A DNA stretch of 64,000 bases from Sesamum alatum (lineage: Eukaryota; Streptophyta; Magnoliopsida; Lamiales; Pedaliaceae). Of this stretch, positions 23,658 through 35,115 are shown piece by piece; position 1 is the stretch's first letter, and the number at the start of each line of letters is the position of its first letter. The position numbers and the translations under genes are program-made. The notes below the pieces were generated by a model that worked only from the letters and a program-made list of their open reading frames with translations, had not been told where the DNA came from and searched no databases. The DNA is taken from positions 20,441,395 through 20,505,394 of the forward strand of contig JACGWO010000004.1 of assembly GCA_034509735.1 (NCBI GenBank), read 5' to 3'.

Positions 23658-25617
23658 TGTTAGAATAGGTGACCATGAAGCCAATCTTGTTAGGCTTATG
23701 TACCCTATTTCTGGCGATATGATGTTTAAATAAAGTTTATGAATAAAACTGATATTCATATTTGGCATTAATTCTTTGTTGTGTTCACTTAACTGCTTTA
23801 CATTACAAACTGTTCAATGCACAAACAAAACCCAAAGACCAAAATGTTAATCCAAGAATCTGGACTGTGCATAGGATAGCAACTCATGAAATCAGTTTCT
23901 GTGGATCGGTCTGATATACTCCAAGTCGAAAGACCTCGAGATAGGGTATCGAGAGTCCATTTGAGACTTGCACTAAGCGATTGCAGTCGTGTTTCATCGA
24001 CAAGTGACGAGGATCGTCCATGCAATGTTATTGGGTTAGCCAGCTTGGTGTCGGCTGACTGAGGTGACTCGTGAGAATCGTCATATGGGAAACCTTGAGT
24101 GGGTTGGTCGGTATGACTCGAATTTTCGGTTCCGACAAGACGGGTTTGGTCCTCGGACTTGAGGGACTATTGTGGTCACATACACACCGTGCCTGTATTG
24201 TAGATTTGGCAAGAGGCTACCAAGTCGAGAGACTCAGTTGTCATAAGCCTTATCTAGTGCAGTCAAGGTCTGTAGTGTGAACAATAGGTCCTAACAGAGA
24301 ATCCGTCTCTTGTGAAAAGGATTGACAGTAATGTCTCACTTACACTCTGACACTCGTCCTCCAATAAATCAGTGGCCACAATGACTGAACAGTGGGATGA
24401 GATCCCCGTGACGTTTGGTGTGGACGAGCCAAAGCTTTAGTTAAGAATGGGTACCGAGACCTATCGTCCACACCCTAGAATATAGTTGTGAGATGGAAGA
24501 CAGAAGGACAAACGTACTAAAGAACCTAAATGTTCACGCCATAATATTCACCTAGTCTCTAGTGTCATGGACCGTTGTTAGATGGCCACTCATGGTGAAG
24601 GACAAATTTCCATCATAGGATGATAAGAAATTCGGCCCAGTCTAGCTGAGGGTGAACCTAAAGAGTCACACACAATTAACCGGTAATGGAGGAATTAATT
24701 TGGAATTAATTCCGAGAGATAGAATAATTTAATTAGATTAAATTGGTTCCCTTTTCTTGGATTGTTAATTCTTTATTTGAATTAAATAGAATGAACTAAT
24801 AAATTGGAAATATTAAATTGCGGAAATGCGCTCAAAATGATTATTTAATTATTTAAAGCCTAAGGGGTTATATTAAATTATATTTAAAATATTCCATAAA
24901 ATCCATCTAGCGATGGACGGACGAGATCGAGTAGAGAGATTAATGGCCAAGATTAAATTTGACTTAGTCTTTAGCCTAAGTTGACTATGATTTGACTAGG
25001 TCAAAATCCTAATCAACCTATGCCTCTTTATGAGAGTTTGAACAAGACTAGGAGAAGTCTCTTCCTATAAATTCTCACAGAGACACACACCACCAGGTGA
25101 TGATCTCTAGCACACACACACACACACACTCAGCCTCTTTCTCTCTCGTCCACCTCTCCTATCCACTCTCCAAGAATTATTCTAGTTCCTTGTCTTTGAT
25201 ACAAGAGAACTATAGGCAAATCGATCATGTTAATTCATAACGCTAGGTTGGTTTGTCCTCCTATATTCCTCTTGATTTCTTGCTGGCACGGGGATCAAGA
25301 TCCGGTGGATTGGGTGGACAATTTATAGGGTTTCTAATTTGCAATCTTGGTGGCAAAATGTGGAACGACGCACGTAGCAGTATGAAGAAAACGACAACGA
25401 GTAGGTCTCATGTTTCTTTCGTTGCAACCCTATGGCCACCATGATCTTAGCATGTTTATTTTCTTGTTCATGAGATACACCGAATGCCCGGAGGTTCGAG
25501 GGAACACCCCTTGTAAGTGTATTATATTTCTGTTTATAGCATGTTTAATTTTCATGTTTTAATTTATCATGCTTCCGCATTCGCGTTCCCTCCTACGACG
25601 ATCCACGCATGCTTTCA
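23658..25617 (+). repeat. 5' LTR of element B
   Basis: It starts TGTTAGAATAGGTGACC and ends GCATGCTTTCA. A TATA-like CTATAAATTC lies at 25065-25074, followed by a (CA)n run at 25111-25129, which places the U3/R boundary near 25100. Confidence 0.93.
25065..25074 (+). promoter_or_regulatory. TATA box in the 5' LTR of element B
   Basis: CTATAAATTC is at the same place in the 3' LTR (36560-36569). Transcription would start about 30 bp downstream, near the CA-repeat stretch. Confidence 0.55.
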
Positions 25618-25618
25618 G

Positions 25619-25630
25619 TGGTATCAGAGC
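25619..25630 (+). other. Primer binding site (tRNA-iMet) of element B
   Basis: TGGTATCAGAGC lies one base after the LTR, identical to the PBS of element A. Confidence 0.94.
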
Positions 25631-25849
25631 CTGGTTCGGTGTATTGGCCTAGGGTTTTATGTGCTATACATGTAAAAGCATGTTTTACGTGGCTTTAATT
25701 GCATTTCATGGCATGCCGTATAAACTAGGGCTTAATGCGTTAGTTTTGCACATTAATTTTGGATCTTGGATTTCTTCTATTCTTAAAATATTTTCTTTGT
25801 TTCTTAAAGGAAAAACGGGGCAGAAATACCAACGAAAAAAGAAAACGTC

Positions 25850-26130
25850 ATCAGCGGCAGTCACCGGCCTACCGCGCGCAGTGCGCACGGCCAGGCCCGC
25901 GCACGCACGCACGACAGCAGGCGCAGACTGCCAGCCGCGCGCGGCCGGCCAGCAGGTCTAGCGTGCGCGGCAAGCGGACGTGCAACCAGTCGGCCATGCG
26001 CGCAGGGTGCGCGGCCAGGCTCGCGCGCTTGCAGGCATGGGTGCAGGCGGCGCGGCCAGGTGCGCGCATACAGGCCGGGGAGCCTGCACGCGCGCGCGCA
26101 GCCATCACGCGCCTCCTGCCAGGCTACTGG
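25850..26130 (+). other. GC-rich block in the leader of element B
   Basis: About 280 bp of CpG-rich, alternating GCGC sequence lie in the leader, at the same place as in A and C. Every frame is open over much of it, so the apparent ORFs (for example 25759-26301) reflect composition. A structured RNA leader is more plausible than coding. Confidence 0.7.
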
Positions 26131-26619
26131 CGGCTGCAACGACCGTTGCCTGTTTTTCGTTCTCGTTGTTATTTTCCAAAATTATTTTTTCTGGGTTTAT
26201 TTCTTGAATTATTTCTGCATGTTTTTCTTAAAAGACTTTATTTAAAAGTATTTTATTTTGGGTTTGGTTTGGAACCACCTAAAATTTTATTATTTAAATA
26301 GTAATGAAAGGATTTTCTAGCAAGAAAATTGCGATGGTTGCACTGATGGTCAAAAATTTTTGCGTAGAAATAATGCGTTAATTTATGCGTTTTATGATAT
26401 TGGTTATCATGAGATTATGTGAATGGCATGATTACTTGATTTTATGATATGCTATTTGCGTTGATGAGAACGGATGATCACAAAGCCCTAGACTGCATGT
26501 ATGATTTATTTTAGTGTTGGGCTTGTGTGCCTCATTTTATTATTTTCCTCCATCTTTCTGGTTGTCTTGGTTTAATAAAGCCTTCTATCTCTCCTCCAAA
26601 TGTATTCCCCCTGGGTGTT

Positions 26620-28597
26620 TGGAAGCCTAGCAAAGGCGTGTGGATCGTCCCGGGAGGAGCGCGAATGCGGAAGCGCGGTATAATAAAATTACAAGAATTT
26701 AAAACATGCCATAAACAAGAATAAAATATAAACGTTCAAGGGGTGTTCCCTTGAACCTCCCAGGCATTCGATGTATCTCATGAACAAAATAAAGAAAGAA
26801 ATCATGGAGACCATAGGTTGAAAAATGGTACCAACAAAATGAGAAACAATTATCCGGTTGTCGTTTTGTCTTCAAGCCGCTACTTGCGTTGTTCCCCGTT
26901 TTGCTCCAAGATCTCGCATTGAGACCCTTTAAATCGTACACGCAATCCGCCCACGTATCTTGATCTTCGTGCTAGCGAAAAACCAATTGTATATTATTTG
27001 GAGAGGACGGATCGATCAAACGTTATGAGTTAATTTGATCAACCCTCCTTAAGTTCAATTGTATGAAACAAAAGAACTAAGAATTTTTCTTGGGAAAAGA
27101 GGGAGAGTGGCCGAGAGGGAGAGGAGAGACGTGTGGTGTGTGTGTGTGTGTGTGTGTGTGATTCTTGAATTTCATCATCTCTCCACAAGTGAAGGGCAAG
27201 GAGTATATATAGAGGATGAATCCATTCCTCTTCAAACTCCAACTCTTGGAAGACTATTTTTGACTAGGATTTTGACCTAGTCAAAGTAGCTCTTTGATTT
27301 GGTCAAACCAATCCTAGCCATCCATCTCTCATTTTAATCCCTCATAATCCATTTATTTTATGGAATATTTAAATCTTATTTAAATAATCCATAGGGCAAG
27401 AAATAAATAAAATAAATAGTAATATTTATTTTAAACCCATTTCAATAAATTCCAATAAATCTAATTTATTGGTAAAATTCCTTTTCATCCAATTAAAGGA
27501 ATTAATTTTTCCAAGAAAAGAAAGATCTGATTAAATCTAATTTAATCGTCCCATCTCTCTCCAAATATTTAATTCTAAATGAAATATGTTACGTGTGCGG
27601 ATTGTGTGTGACTCTTTAAGTTCACCTTCAGCTAGACTTGGTCGAATTCCTAGAATCCGTCCGTTACCATGGGTGGCCGCCTAGCAACGGTCCATGGCAC
27701 TAGAGACTAAGTAAATATGCGTGGGGGTGAACATTTAGGCTCTGCAGTACATTTATCCTTCTGCCTACGGTCTCACCACTTAGGGTCTAGGGCACGGAAA
27801 CGTAGGTACCTATCTTGGATCTAAAGTGTCGGCTTGTCCTACACTAAACGCCGCAGGGAATCCTTCCCTTCTATTCAGTTACTGTGGCCACAGATTTAGG
27901 GACAAGACTCAGAGCACAGTGAGACGCTACTGTCAGCGCTCTGATAGGAGATAGATCCTTTCTTGGAAACTACTGTCACGTTGCACATCATGACTGCACT
28001 AGATATGGCTTATGACTACTCAATAACTATGACTTGGTAATATCTCACCATACCCAAGATACAACCACGGCGTACAGGTAAACTCAGCAGTTCCTCAAGT
28101 CCATGGATTAACTTGTACCGTTGGAATCGGGAACTCAAGTCATACCTATCTGACCCTACTCAAGGTCCTCCGTAAGACGGTTCCTACGGGTCACCTCAGT
28201 CAGCTGCTCCTTAGCAAGTTGACCCACTAACACTGCATAGGCGAACCTCGTCACCCATCGATGAAATACGACAACAGATGCTTAGTGCAAGCCTCAAGTG
28301 GATTCTCGATACCCATTTCCCGAGATTCCTTGACTTGGAGATTTTCAGACTGATTCAGCGAAACTGATTTCATTAACCTACCTCCAAGTGTAGTTCCAGT
28401 TCCCAAAATGTGGACTCAGTCTGTGGGCTTTATTTGTGCAGTGAACAGGTATAAAGCAGTAAAGTGAACACAAACAAAGTATGAGCCATATGAACATCAC
28501 TTTCTTATTCATCAAGGTTTATTAAAACTCTGAAATTGTTCAGACATAGGTTACAATTCGCTTCATAAAGTTGGCTTCATGGTCACCTATTCTAACA
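26620..28597 (-). mobile_element. Solo LTR of the Copia family, reverse orientation, nested in element B
   Basis: Read on minus, it starts TGTTAGAATAGGTGACC at 28597 and ends GGCTTCCA at 26620, length 1978 bp. A perfect TSD, GTGTT, lies at 26615-26619 and 28598-28602. A (GT)n run at 27135-27160 is the counterpart of the CA run in other LTRs. No internal sequence is present. Confidence 0.93.
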
Positions 28598-28602
28598 GTG
28601 TT

Positions 28603-29375
28603 TGTCGGGGTTTCTCTTTAAGTTGTAATGAGAGTAGAATAGTTGTGAGGTTTTATTTATAATTGAATGAAGAAGATGAAGGATGGCCCAGAAGGAGGAT
28701 CCAAGAAGTTCCATGGAGGACAAAAACCATGGGGCTCGGTGGACAAAGAGGCAAGGCTCATTAGTGTGTTGATGGGTTACTACTATTTAATGTAATAGTG
28801 TAAGACTAACCCTAGATTGACCATAGATCCACTGCGGGTTTAGTGGATCGCATAGGAATTGGGCTTGTGATCATCCAACAGGAGCGTGCTAGTCTCTATT
28901 TTGCATGTGGCATATGTGATGGATAAATGGTTTATTTATCGTATTATTGCTATAGCATGCAAGATATATATTATGCATAGATGTATGTATGTGGAGTGAT
29001 GAGGTCTCGGTCTTTAAACTCTCACTTGGTTGGACTAAGCTAAAATATTAGACCCTTAATAAATGGAGAACCTTAGTTGTTCGTCCAAGCCTTCCATCCA
29101 TGACAAAGTGAGAAAGCTACTTTCAGTCAATTGCGTGGTCTCACGAGTCGTGGCACGTCTCTTTTTCTTAAATAAGCTGCACGTTTATTGTGAACGAAGT
29201 GAATACACTCTTGTCACCTATCTCACGAGTCGTGGGGGTAGTAGTCAGTGCTATGATTCAGTTGATTGGATCGGGTCTAACGCCCGAATAATATGATTCG
29301 CTTGGAGTCCTCGGGATCACGTAAAAGGGTGAGGTAAAATATCTTGGGAATCTCGTTGGACGAGAATGGTATGGA
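28603..29375 (+). other. Element B leader between two nested LTRs
   Basis: It is homologous to element A at about 1715-1770 and 4004-4690, and carries the same TCTCACGAGTCGTGG motifs (about 29139 and 29220). No conserved ORF is present. Confidence 0.75.
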
Positions 29376-29380
29376 ATACC

Positions 29381-30848
29381 TGTTAGAATAGGTGACCATG
29401 TAGTCAATCTTGGTAGGCGAATTGTAACCTATGTCTGAACAATTTCGAAGATTTGATAAATCATTAATGAATAAGAAGTGAAATTCATTTGGCATTTACT
29501 TTGTTTGTGTTCACTTTATCTGCTTTATATTTATGTTCACTACGCAAACAAAGCCCACGGACTGAAAACACATTTTGGGGACTGGGACTACGCTTGGAGG
29601 TAGGTCCATGAAATCAGTCCCGCCGAATCAGTCCGGAAATCTCCAAGTCAAGGAATCTCGAAAATGGGTACCGAGATTCCCCTTGAGACTTGCACTAAGC
29701 ATCTGCTGTCGTATTTCATCGACGGATGACGAGGGTCGTCTAAGCAGTGTTAGTGGGTTGGCCTACTAGGGAGCAGGTGACTGAGGTGACTCGCGGGAAC
29801 CGTCTTACGGAGGACCTTGAGTAGGATCGGTTAGGTATGATGTGTGTTCCCGGTTTCAACAGTACAGGTCAAATCCTTTAACTTGAGGAATTGCTGAGTT
29901 TACCTGTATATCAGGGTTGTATCTTAGATATGGTGAGAGATTGCCAAGATGTGCTTGAGTAGTCATAAGTCATATCTAGTGCAGCTCTGGTGTACAGAGT
30001 GACAGTAGTTTCCAAGAAAGGATCTGTCTCCTGTCAAGATGTTGACGGTTGTGTCTCACAAATGCTCTGTGTCTTGTCCCTAAAATCTGTGGCCATAGTA
30101 ACTGAACAGAAGGGAAGGTTTCCCTTGCGGCGTTTAGTAAAGGACAGACCGACACTTAGGTCCAAAATGGGTACCTGCATTTTCCGTGCCCTAGACCCTA
30201 AGTGGTGAGACCATAGACGGAAGGACAAATGTACTGTAGAGTTTAAATGTTCATCCCCGTTTATTCACCTAGTCTCTAGTGCCATGTACCATTGCTAGAT
30301 GATGAATCTTCACACACACTCTCGAGTTCTCTCCCTCTCATCTCGGCCGCGCCTCTCTCTCTTCAAGAAAATAATTTTTCTTGTTCTTTTGTTCTTCAAC
30401 AATTGAACAAAGGAGGATTAATCCCGTTAAACTAATAACGTGTGATTAATCCGTCCTCTCCAAAATACTTGTTCGTTCGCTAGCACGAAGTACAAGATAC
30501 GTGACGGATTGTGTGTCATGAATTAGAGGGTCTCCCTACGAGATCCTGGAGCAAATCGGGGAACAACGCGAGTACCGGTTAGAAGAGGAAAACGACGAAT
30601 CGGTAGGTTTTCATTTACGTTTTTTCGGTCCTCTTTATTTTACAAATCCTATGGCCTCCATGATTTCTATGCATGTGTTTATAATTCATGAGATACACCG
30701 AACACCCGGGAATTTCAAGGGCACATCCCTTGAACGTGTTTTATTTTAATACGTATTATGCATGTTTAAATTTTGTAATTTAAATTATATCGCGCTTCCG
30801 CATTCGCGCTATTCCCGGGACGATCCGCACGCCTACCCAAGGCTTTCA
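29381..30848 (+). mobile_element. Solo LTR of the Copia family with an internal deletion, nested in element B
   Basis: It starts TGTTAGAATAGGTGACC and ends AAGGCTTTCA. A perfect TSD, ATACC, lies at 29376-29380 and 30849-30853. It is only 1468 bp. Compared with B's 5' LTR, about 0.5 kb of the AT-rich middle is missing at 30299-30301, where GCTAGATGATG jumps to the CA-repeat region. Confidence 0.92.
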
Positions 30849-31082
30849 ATACCTCCCACAAAGTTGTTTTCGATGCGAATCGTAAAAGCGGGGTATGAAA
30901 ATTTTCGTTGTGGATCCCAAGCCCACTAGGAAAAGGTTTTCCGAAAACAACGTTTGAGAGTGGCGTGTTTTCCTAAAATAGTGGGAGCATTAAATGAATG
31001 AAGTCCAAGTCTTTAATTATTATTTGACACCACTTTAATTCTGCTGATTGTAATACTTTATTTTCAATGTAGATTTAAAACA

Positions 31083-31945
31083 ATGTCTAAGAATCCATTA
31101 TTCTCCATACTTAAACAAACAAATTCAATGGAACGCATTACAACGACTGGTTGCGCAATCTCAGGGTAGTCCTCGATTATGAGAACCAAGGCTATGTCAT
31201 GGACAAACCGTTCCCTCATACTTTGCCGGAAGAATCCACGCCAGACGAACGTGAGATGTTCGAACTTTGGCACCAGGATAACCGGAAAGTCCATAGTTCA
31301 TACTAGCATCTATGACTAATGAGATGCAGAAACAGTATGAGAAGCTAGATGACGTTCCTTCGATAATGGCTCGCCTGAAGGATTGCTATGCAATCCCGGA
31401 CCGGCATACTAGATATGTCGCTGCGAAGGCGTTCTTTGGAACTAAGATGACCGAAGGATCTTCTGTACACGAGCGTGGGGGTCAAGATGCTTACCTTGGT
31501 GGAAAAACCTCGAAGACCTCAAAGCAGGGCTCGATAACGAGACATATATTGATGTGATCCTTCAGCCACTCTGATCCTCCTTCGACCAATTTATTATTAA
31601 CTACAACATGAATGCATTTGAGAAGAGCATACATGAGTTTAATTAATATGTTGGTCCAATACGAGGCAACAACCAAGAAGTCTGCGCCATCTTGATTGAT
31701 TGGAGAGCCTTCAACTTCCAAAACAAAAGGCAAGGGTGCCAGACGTTGGAAAAGGAAGAAGGGAAAAGGAAAGGTCATCACAGCCACTACAAACTCTAGG
31801 AGTGTTCCCGTTACCAAAGTGGGAAATGGAAAGGGGAAGAGGAAGGTTGACTCAAAGCAACAGTCAAGGAAAAATGACATATACATTCATTGCCGTGAGA
31901 AAGGCATTGGAAGAGGGATTGCCCCAAATTCGAGCAAGGTACGTT
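31083..31945 (+). pseudogene. Copia gag, broken (element B)
   Basis: The ATG at 31083 is homologous to that of A. Readable pieces include TKMTEGSSVHE (about 31442) and the basic linker KGKGARRWKRKKGKGK (about 31726). The CCHC knuckle at about 31880-31925 is damaged twice: its first Cys codon is now TAC, and one base is missing in GGCATTGG, so the frame changes inside the knuckle. Other frameshifts occur at about 31300, 31495 and 31570. This protein would coat the RNA genome. Confidence 0.85.
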
Positions 31946-33530
31946 TGTGGTTTAGGTTAATATGGTCACTAACTCTGCCTCTTGGGTGTTGGATACTGGC
32001 TGTGGAGCTCACATTTTCAATGACTTGCAAGTGCCGAAAAGAAGTAGAACGCTAAGTGAAGGTGAAATAGTCCTGAAGCTTGAAATGGCAAGGTCGTTGC
32101 TGCAGAAGCAGTAGGAAATGCCAACTTAGTAGTTAGTGATCATGATAGGATAGAATTAGAAGACTGTTATTATGTACCTAGCATAGTAAAAAATATTATT
32201 TCCATTCCGTTGTTAGACAATAGTGGTCATGAATTTTCGATCAATAAAAATTATTTTTATTTGATGAAAAGTGGAGTTACTCATCTGCTTGGTACACTAT
32301 ATAACAACCTCTACATTCTGCAAAAGTCTAATTTTATGACTGCTCAACACAAATGCAAAATAGATAAACACGGGGACGCACAATTGTGCCATACAAGGCT
32401 AGGTCACATCTCTCAAGAAAGGATGAGAAGGTTGGTAGATTCAAAGAACCTAGAGGTTGGGGACTTGAACAACCTACCAACCTGTGAATCCTACCTTAAA
32501 GGGAAAATGACCAAAAGGCCTTTGTAGGACAAAGTAGGCTTGCCACAGGTCTATTGGACTTGGTCTATACGAATGTGTGTGGACCACTAAGAACACAAGC
32601 CAGAGGTGGTTTCCCTTACATCATAACCTTCATCGATGATCACTCACGTATGATTATGTTTACGTAATGAGGTACAAGTCTAAAGCTCTTGTAAGGTTTA
32701 GAGACTTTAGACTTGAAGTTGAGAACCAAACCGGGTGCAAAATTAAAGTCCTATGGTCAGACCGAGGTGGCGAGTACCTTAATGGAGAATTTCTCAATTA
32801 TCTAAAAAAAGGTATAGTCTCTGAATGGACACCTTCCAGGACACCGCAGTTAAACGGCGTCTCTGAAAGGAGGAATCGAACCGTGTTACAAAAGGTCCGA
32901 TCCATGATGAGTTTTACCGAACTGCCCTTATCTTTTTGGGGCTATTCACTGGAAATGGATGCCAAGTTATTGAACTTAGCGCCATCCAGAGCCGTGACCC
33001 AAATACCATATAAGATATGGCACGGCAAGCCTGCTTCCTGCAAATACTTGAGAGTGTGGGATTGCCCTGCATACATCAAGAGGTTAGTGGGAGGCAAGTT
33101 AGAATCAAGATATAGCTTGTGCAGGTTCGTTGGATATCCAAAGAATACTACAGGTTATTACTTTTATGGCCCCTCGGAACAGAAGGTCTTTATTTCGAGG
33201 TATGCAGTGTTCTTGGAAAAGGGTTTTCCAACGAATATCCAACGTGATGAACAACTCCTTAAGGAATCAAGTGAGACAATTAGTCACCAGCGCTAGAAAG
33301 CTACGGATACCTCACTAAGAAGTTTTAGCTTAAGTACCCAAGGGGTTGAGCAACCTCGCGAGGCACAACATGTTGGACAACCTCTCCAGGCCCAGCATGT
33401 CGAGCCACCTCACAAGGAGTCAACCACGGTACCTGGACCGCCGGCTCCTATCGTGTCTGCGCTCATAGTTACCATTGATGTTCTAGTCCTTCATAGGTCA
33501 ACCAGAGTGTCGTGCCCTCCCATGAGGTAT
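31946..33530 (+). pseudogene. Copia protease and integrase, broken (element B)
   Basis: The protease motif SASWVLDTGCGAH is intact at about 31975-32014, so D-T-G survives here. The GAG-pre-integrase finger (HTRLGHIS, CESYLKG) has its last Cys changed to Tyr. A single-base loss in the T run at about 32520 creates a stop (32526-32528). In the integrase core the first catalytic Asp codon reads AAT (Asn, about 32570). The second Asp (WSDRGGEY, about 32756) and the Glu (VSERRNR, about 32860) are present. The open 209-codon stretch 32667-33296 carries the integrase C-terminal half. A proline-rich linker follows. Confidence 0.88.
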
Positions 33531-35095
33531 GGCTTCTTAGGCATGACCGGTCAGTTGGATAAGGATCCTAAGACATACGGGGACGCGATGTCGGACATCG
33601 ACTCGGGAGAATGGCTTGAAGCCATGAAGGCCGAAATGGACTCCATGAGCACAAACCAAGTGTAGACACTAGTATACCCACCCAAAAGTTGTTAAACCAG
33701 TCTGGTGCAAATGGGTCTATAAGCGTAAACTTGGCGTTGATGGAGAAGTAACTACCTTCAAGGCTAGGCTAGTGGCGAAAGGTTACACTCAATGACCGGA
33801 GGTCCACTTTGAGGATACCTACTCGCCAGTAGCCATGGCCAAGTCCATTCGGATTATGCTTGTCGTAGTTGCATGGTATGACTATGAAATATTGTAGATG
33901 GACGTGAAAATTGCATTCCTTAATGGTTTTGTGGAGGAAGAAATCTATATGGATCGGCCGGAGGGATTCACAGTCGTTGGACAAGAGCAGAAAGTCTGTC
34001 GTCTCCAAAAGTCCATCTATGGCCTCAAGGATATGAGGATATGATTTCATCAAAAACGATTATGACCTTTGTGTATACAAAAAGGTCAGTGGGAGGTTTA
34101 TAGTATTCCTAGTGCTTTATGTGGACGACATTCTGCTCATTGCGAATGACATCAGAATGTTATGTGACACAAAATCATGGTTGTCCACTTAATTTTCCAT
34201 GAAGGATTTGGGTGAAGTTTCGTACATTCTAGGCATCCAGATTTTCAGGGACAAATCTAAAAGAATGTTAGGAATGACCCAAAACTTGTATATTGAGAAA
34301 ATCCTAAAGATATTCAACATGGATAACTCAAAACGAGATTTCCTTCCCATGAGGCACGGGATCAAGTTATCCAAGAAACAGTCTCCCAATACTGATGAGG
34401 AGCTTGAAAGGATAAAGCCCATCCCCTATGCTTCTGCCATAGGCAACATCCAGTATGTCGTCCACTGCACGAGGCCTGATGTCGCTTTACACTTTAAGTG
34501 TAACTAGCAAATATCTGTCCTGTGCAGGTGAGGCACATTGGAATGCAGTCAAGAGTATCCTTAAGTACCTAAGAAGGACTAAGGATATATTCTTGGTCTA
34601 TGGTGGTGGAGAGTTGATTCTGGAAGGCTTTAGCGATGCTAGCTTCCAGTTGGACGACGATGATGCCAAGTCTTAATCGAGCTATGCGTTCAGACTCAAT
34701 GATGGAGTGGTAACTTGGAAACGTTCCAAGCAAGACACCACAGCCGATTCCACTACTGAGGCCGAATACATAGCAACTTCAGAAGCTACCAAGGAAGCGG
34801 TTCGGATGAGAAACTACATCCAAGAGTTGGGTGTGGTAATGCGGAGCCCGTGGTCATCCTCTGTGATAATAACGGGGCTATATAACAAGAAAAGGAACCG
34901 AGATCTCATCACCGATCCAAGCATATACTTAGACGCTACCACCTTTTGAGGGAAAATGGTAGGAAGAGGTGACGTTCGAATGGACCGAGTCAGCTCATCA
35001 TGACAACACAACAGATCCTTTGACAAAGCCTATATCACAAATTTCTCATACGCAGTCACCTTGAGAAGATGGGGTTAAGACATATGGATGATTGG
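33531..35095 (+). pseudogene. Copia reverse transcriptase and RNase H, broken (element B)
   Basis: The RT begins with MRYGFLGMTGQLD (about 33520) and retains an intact YVDD box at 34118-34129. Damage includes stops at about 33663, 33795 and 33896, a deletion at about 34026-34032 (after YGLK), and a TAA at about 34189. RNase H pieces include FSDASFQLDDDDAKS (about 34629) followed by a stop at 34674, DSTTEAEYIATSEATKEAVRM (two blocks, about 34745) and a shifted tail to about 35095. It ends 9 bp before the PPT. Confidence 0.88.
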
Positions 35096-35103
35096 CTTTA
35101 GGT

Positions 35104-35115
35104 CAAGTGGGAGAT
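35104..35115 (+). other. Polypurine tract of element B
   Basis: CAAGTGGGAGAT lies directly before the 3' LTR. Confidence 0.9.

Noticed and set aside
25759..26301. Long overlapping ORFs in the GC-rich leader of element B
   Set aside because: All frames on both strands are open because GC-rich DNA lacks stop codons; there is no conserved product in A or C.
27039..27280. ORFs over the GT repeat
   Set aside because: They lie in a reverse solo LTR and encode a His-Thr or Cys-Val run from the microsatellite.
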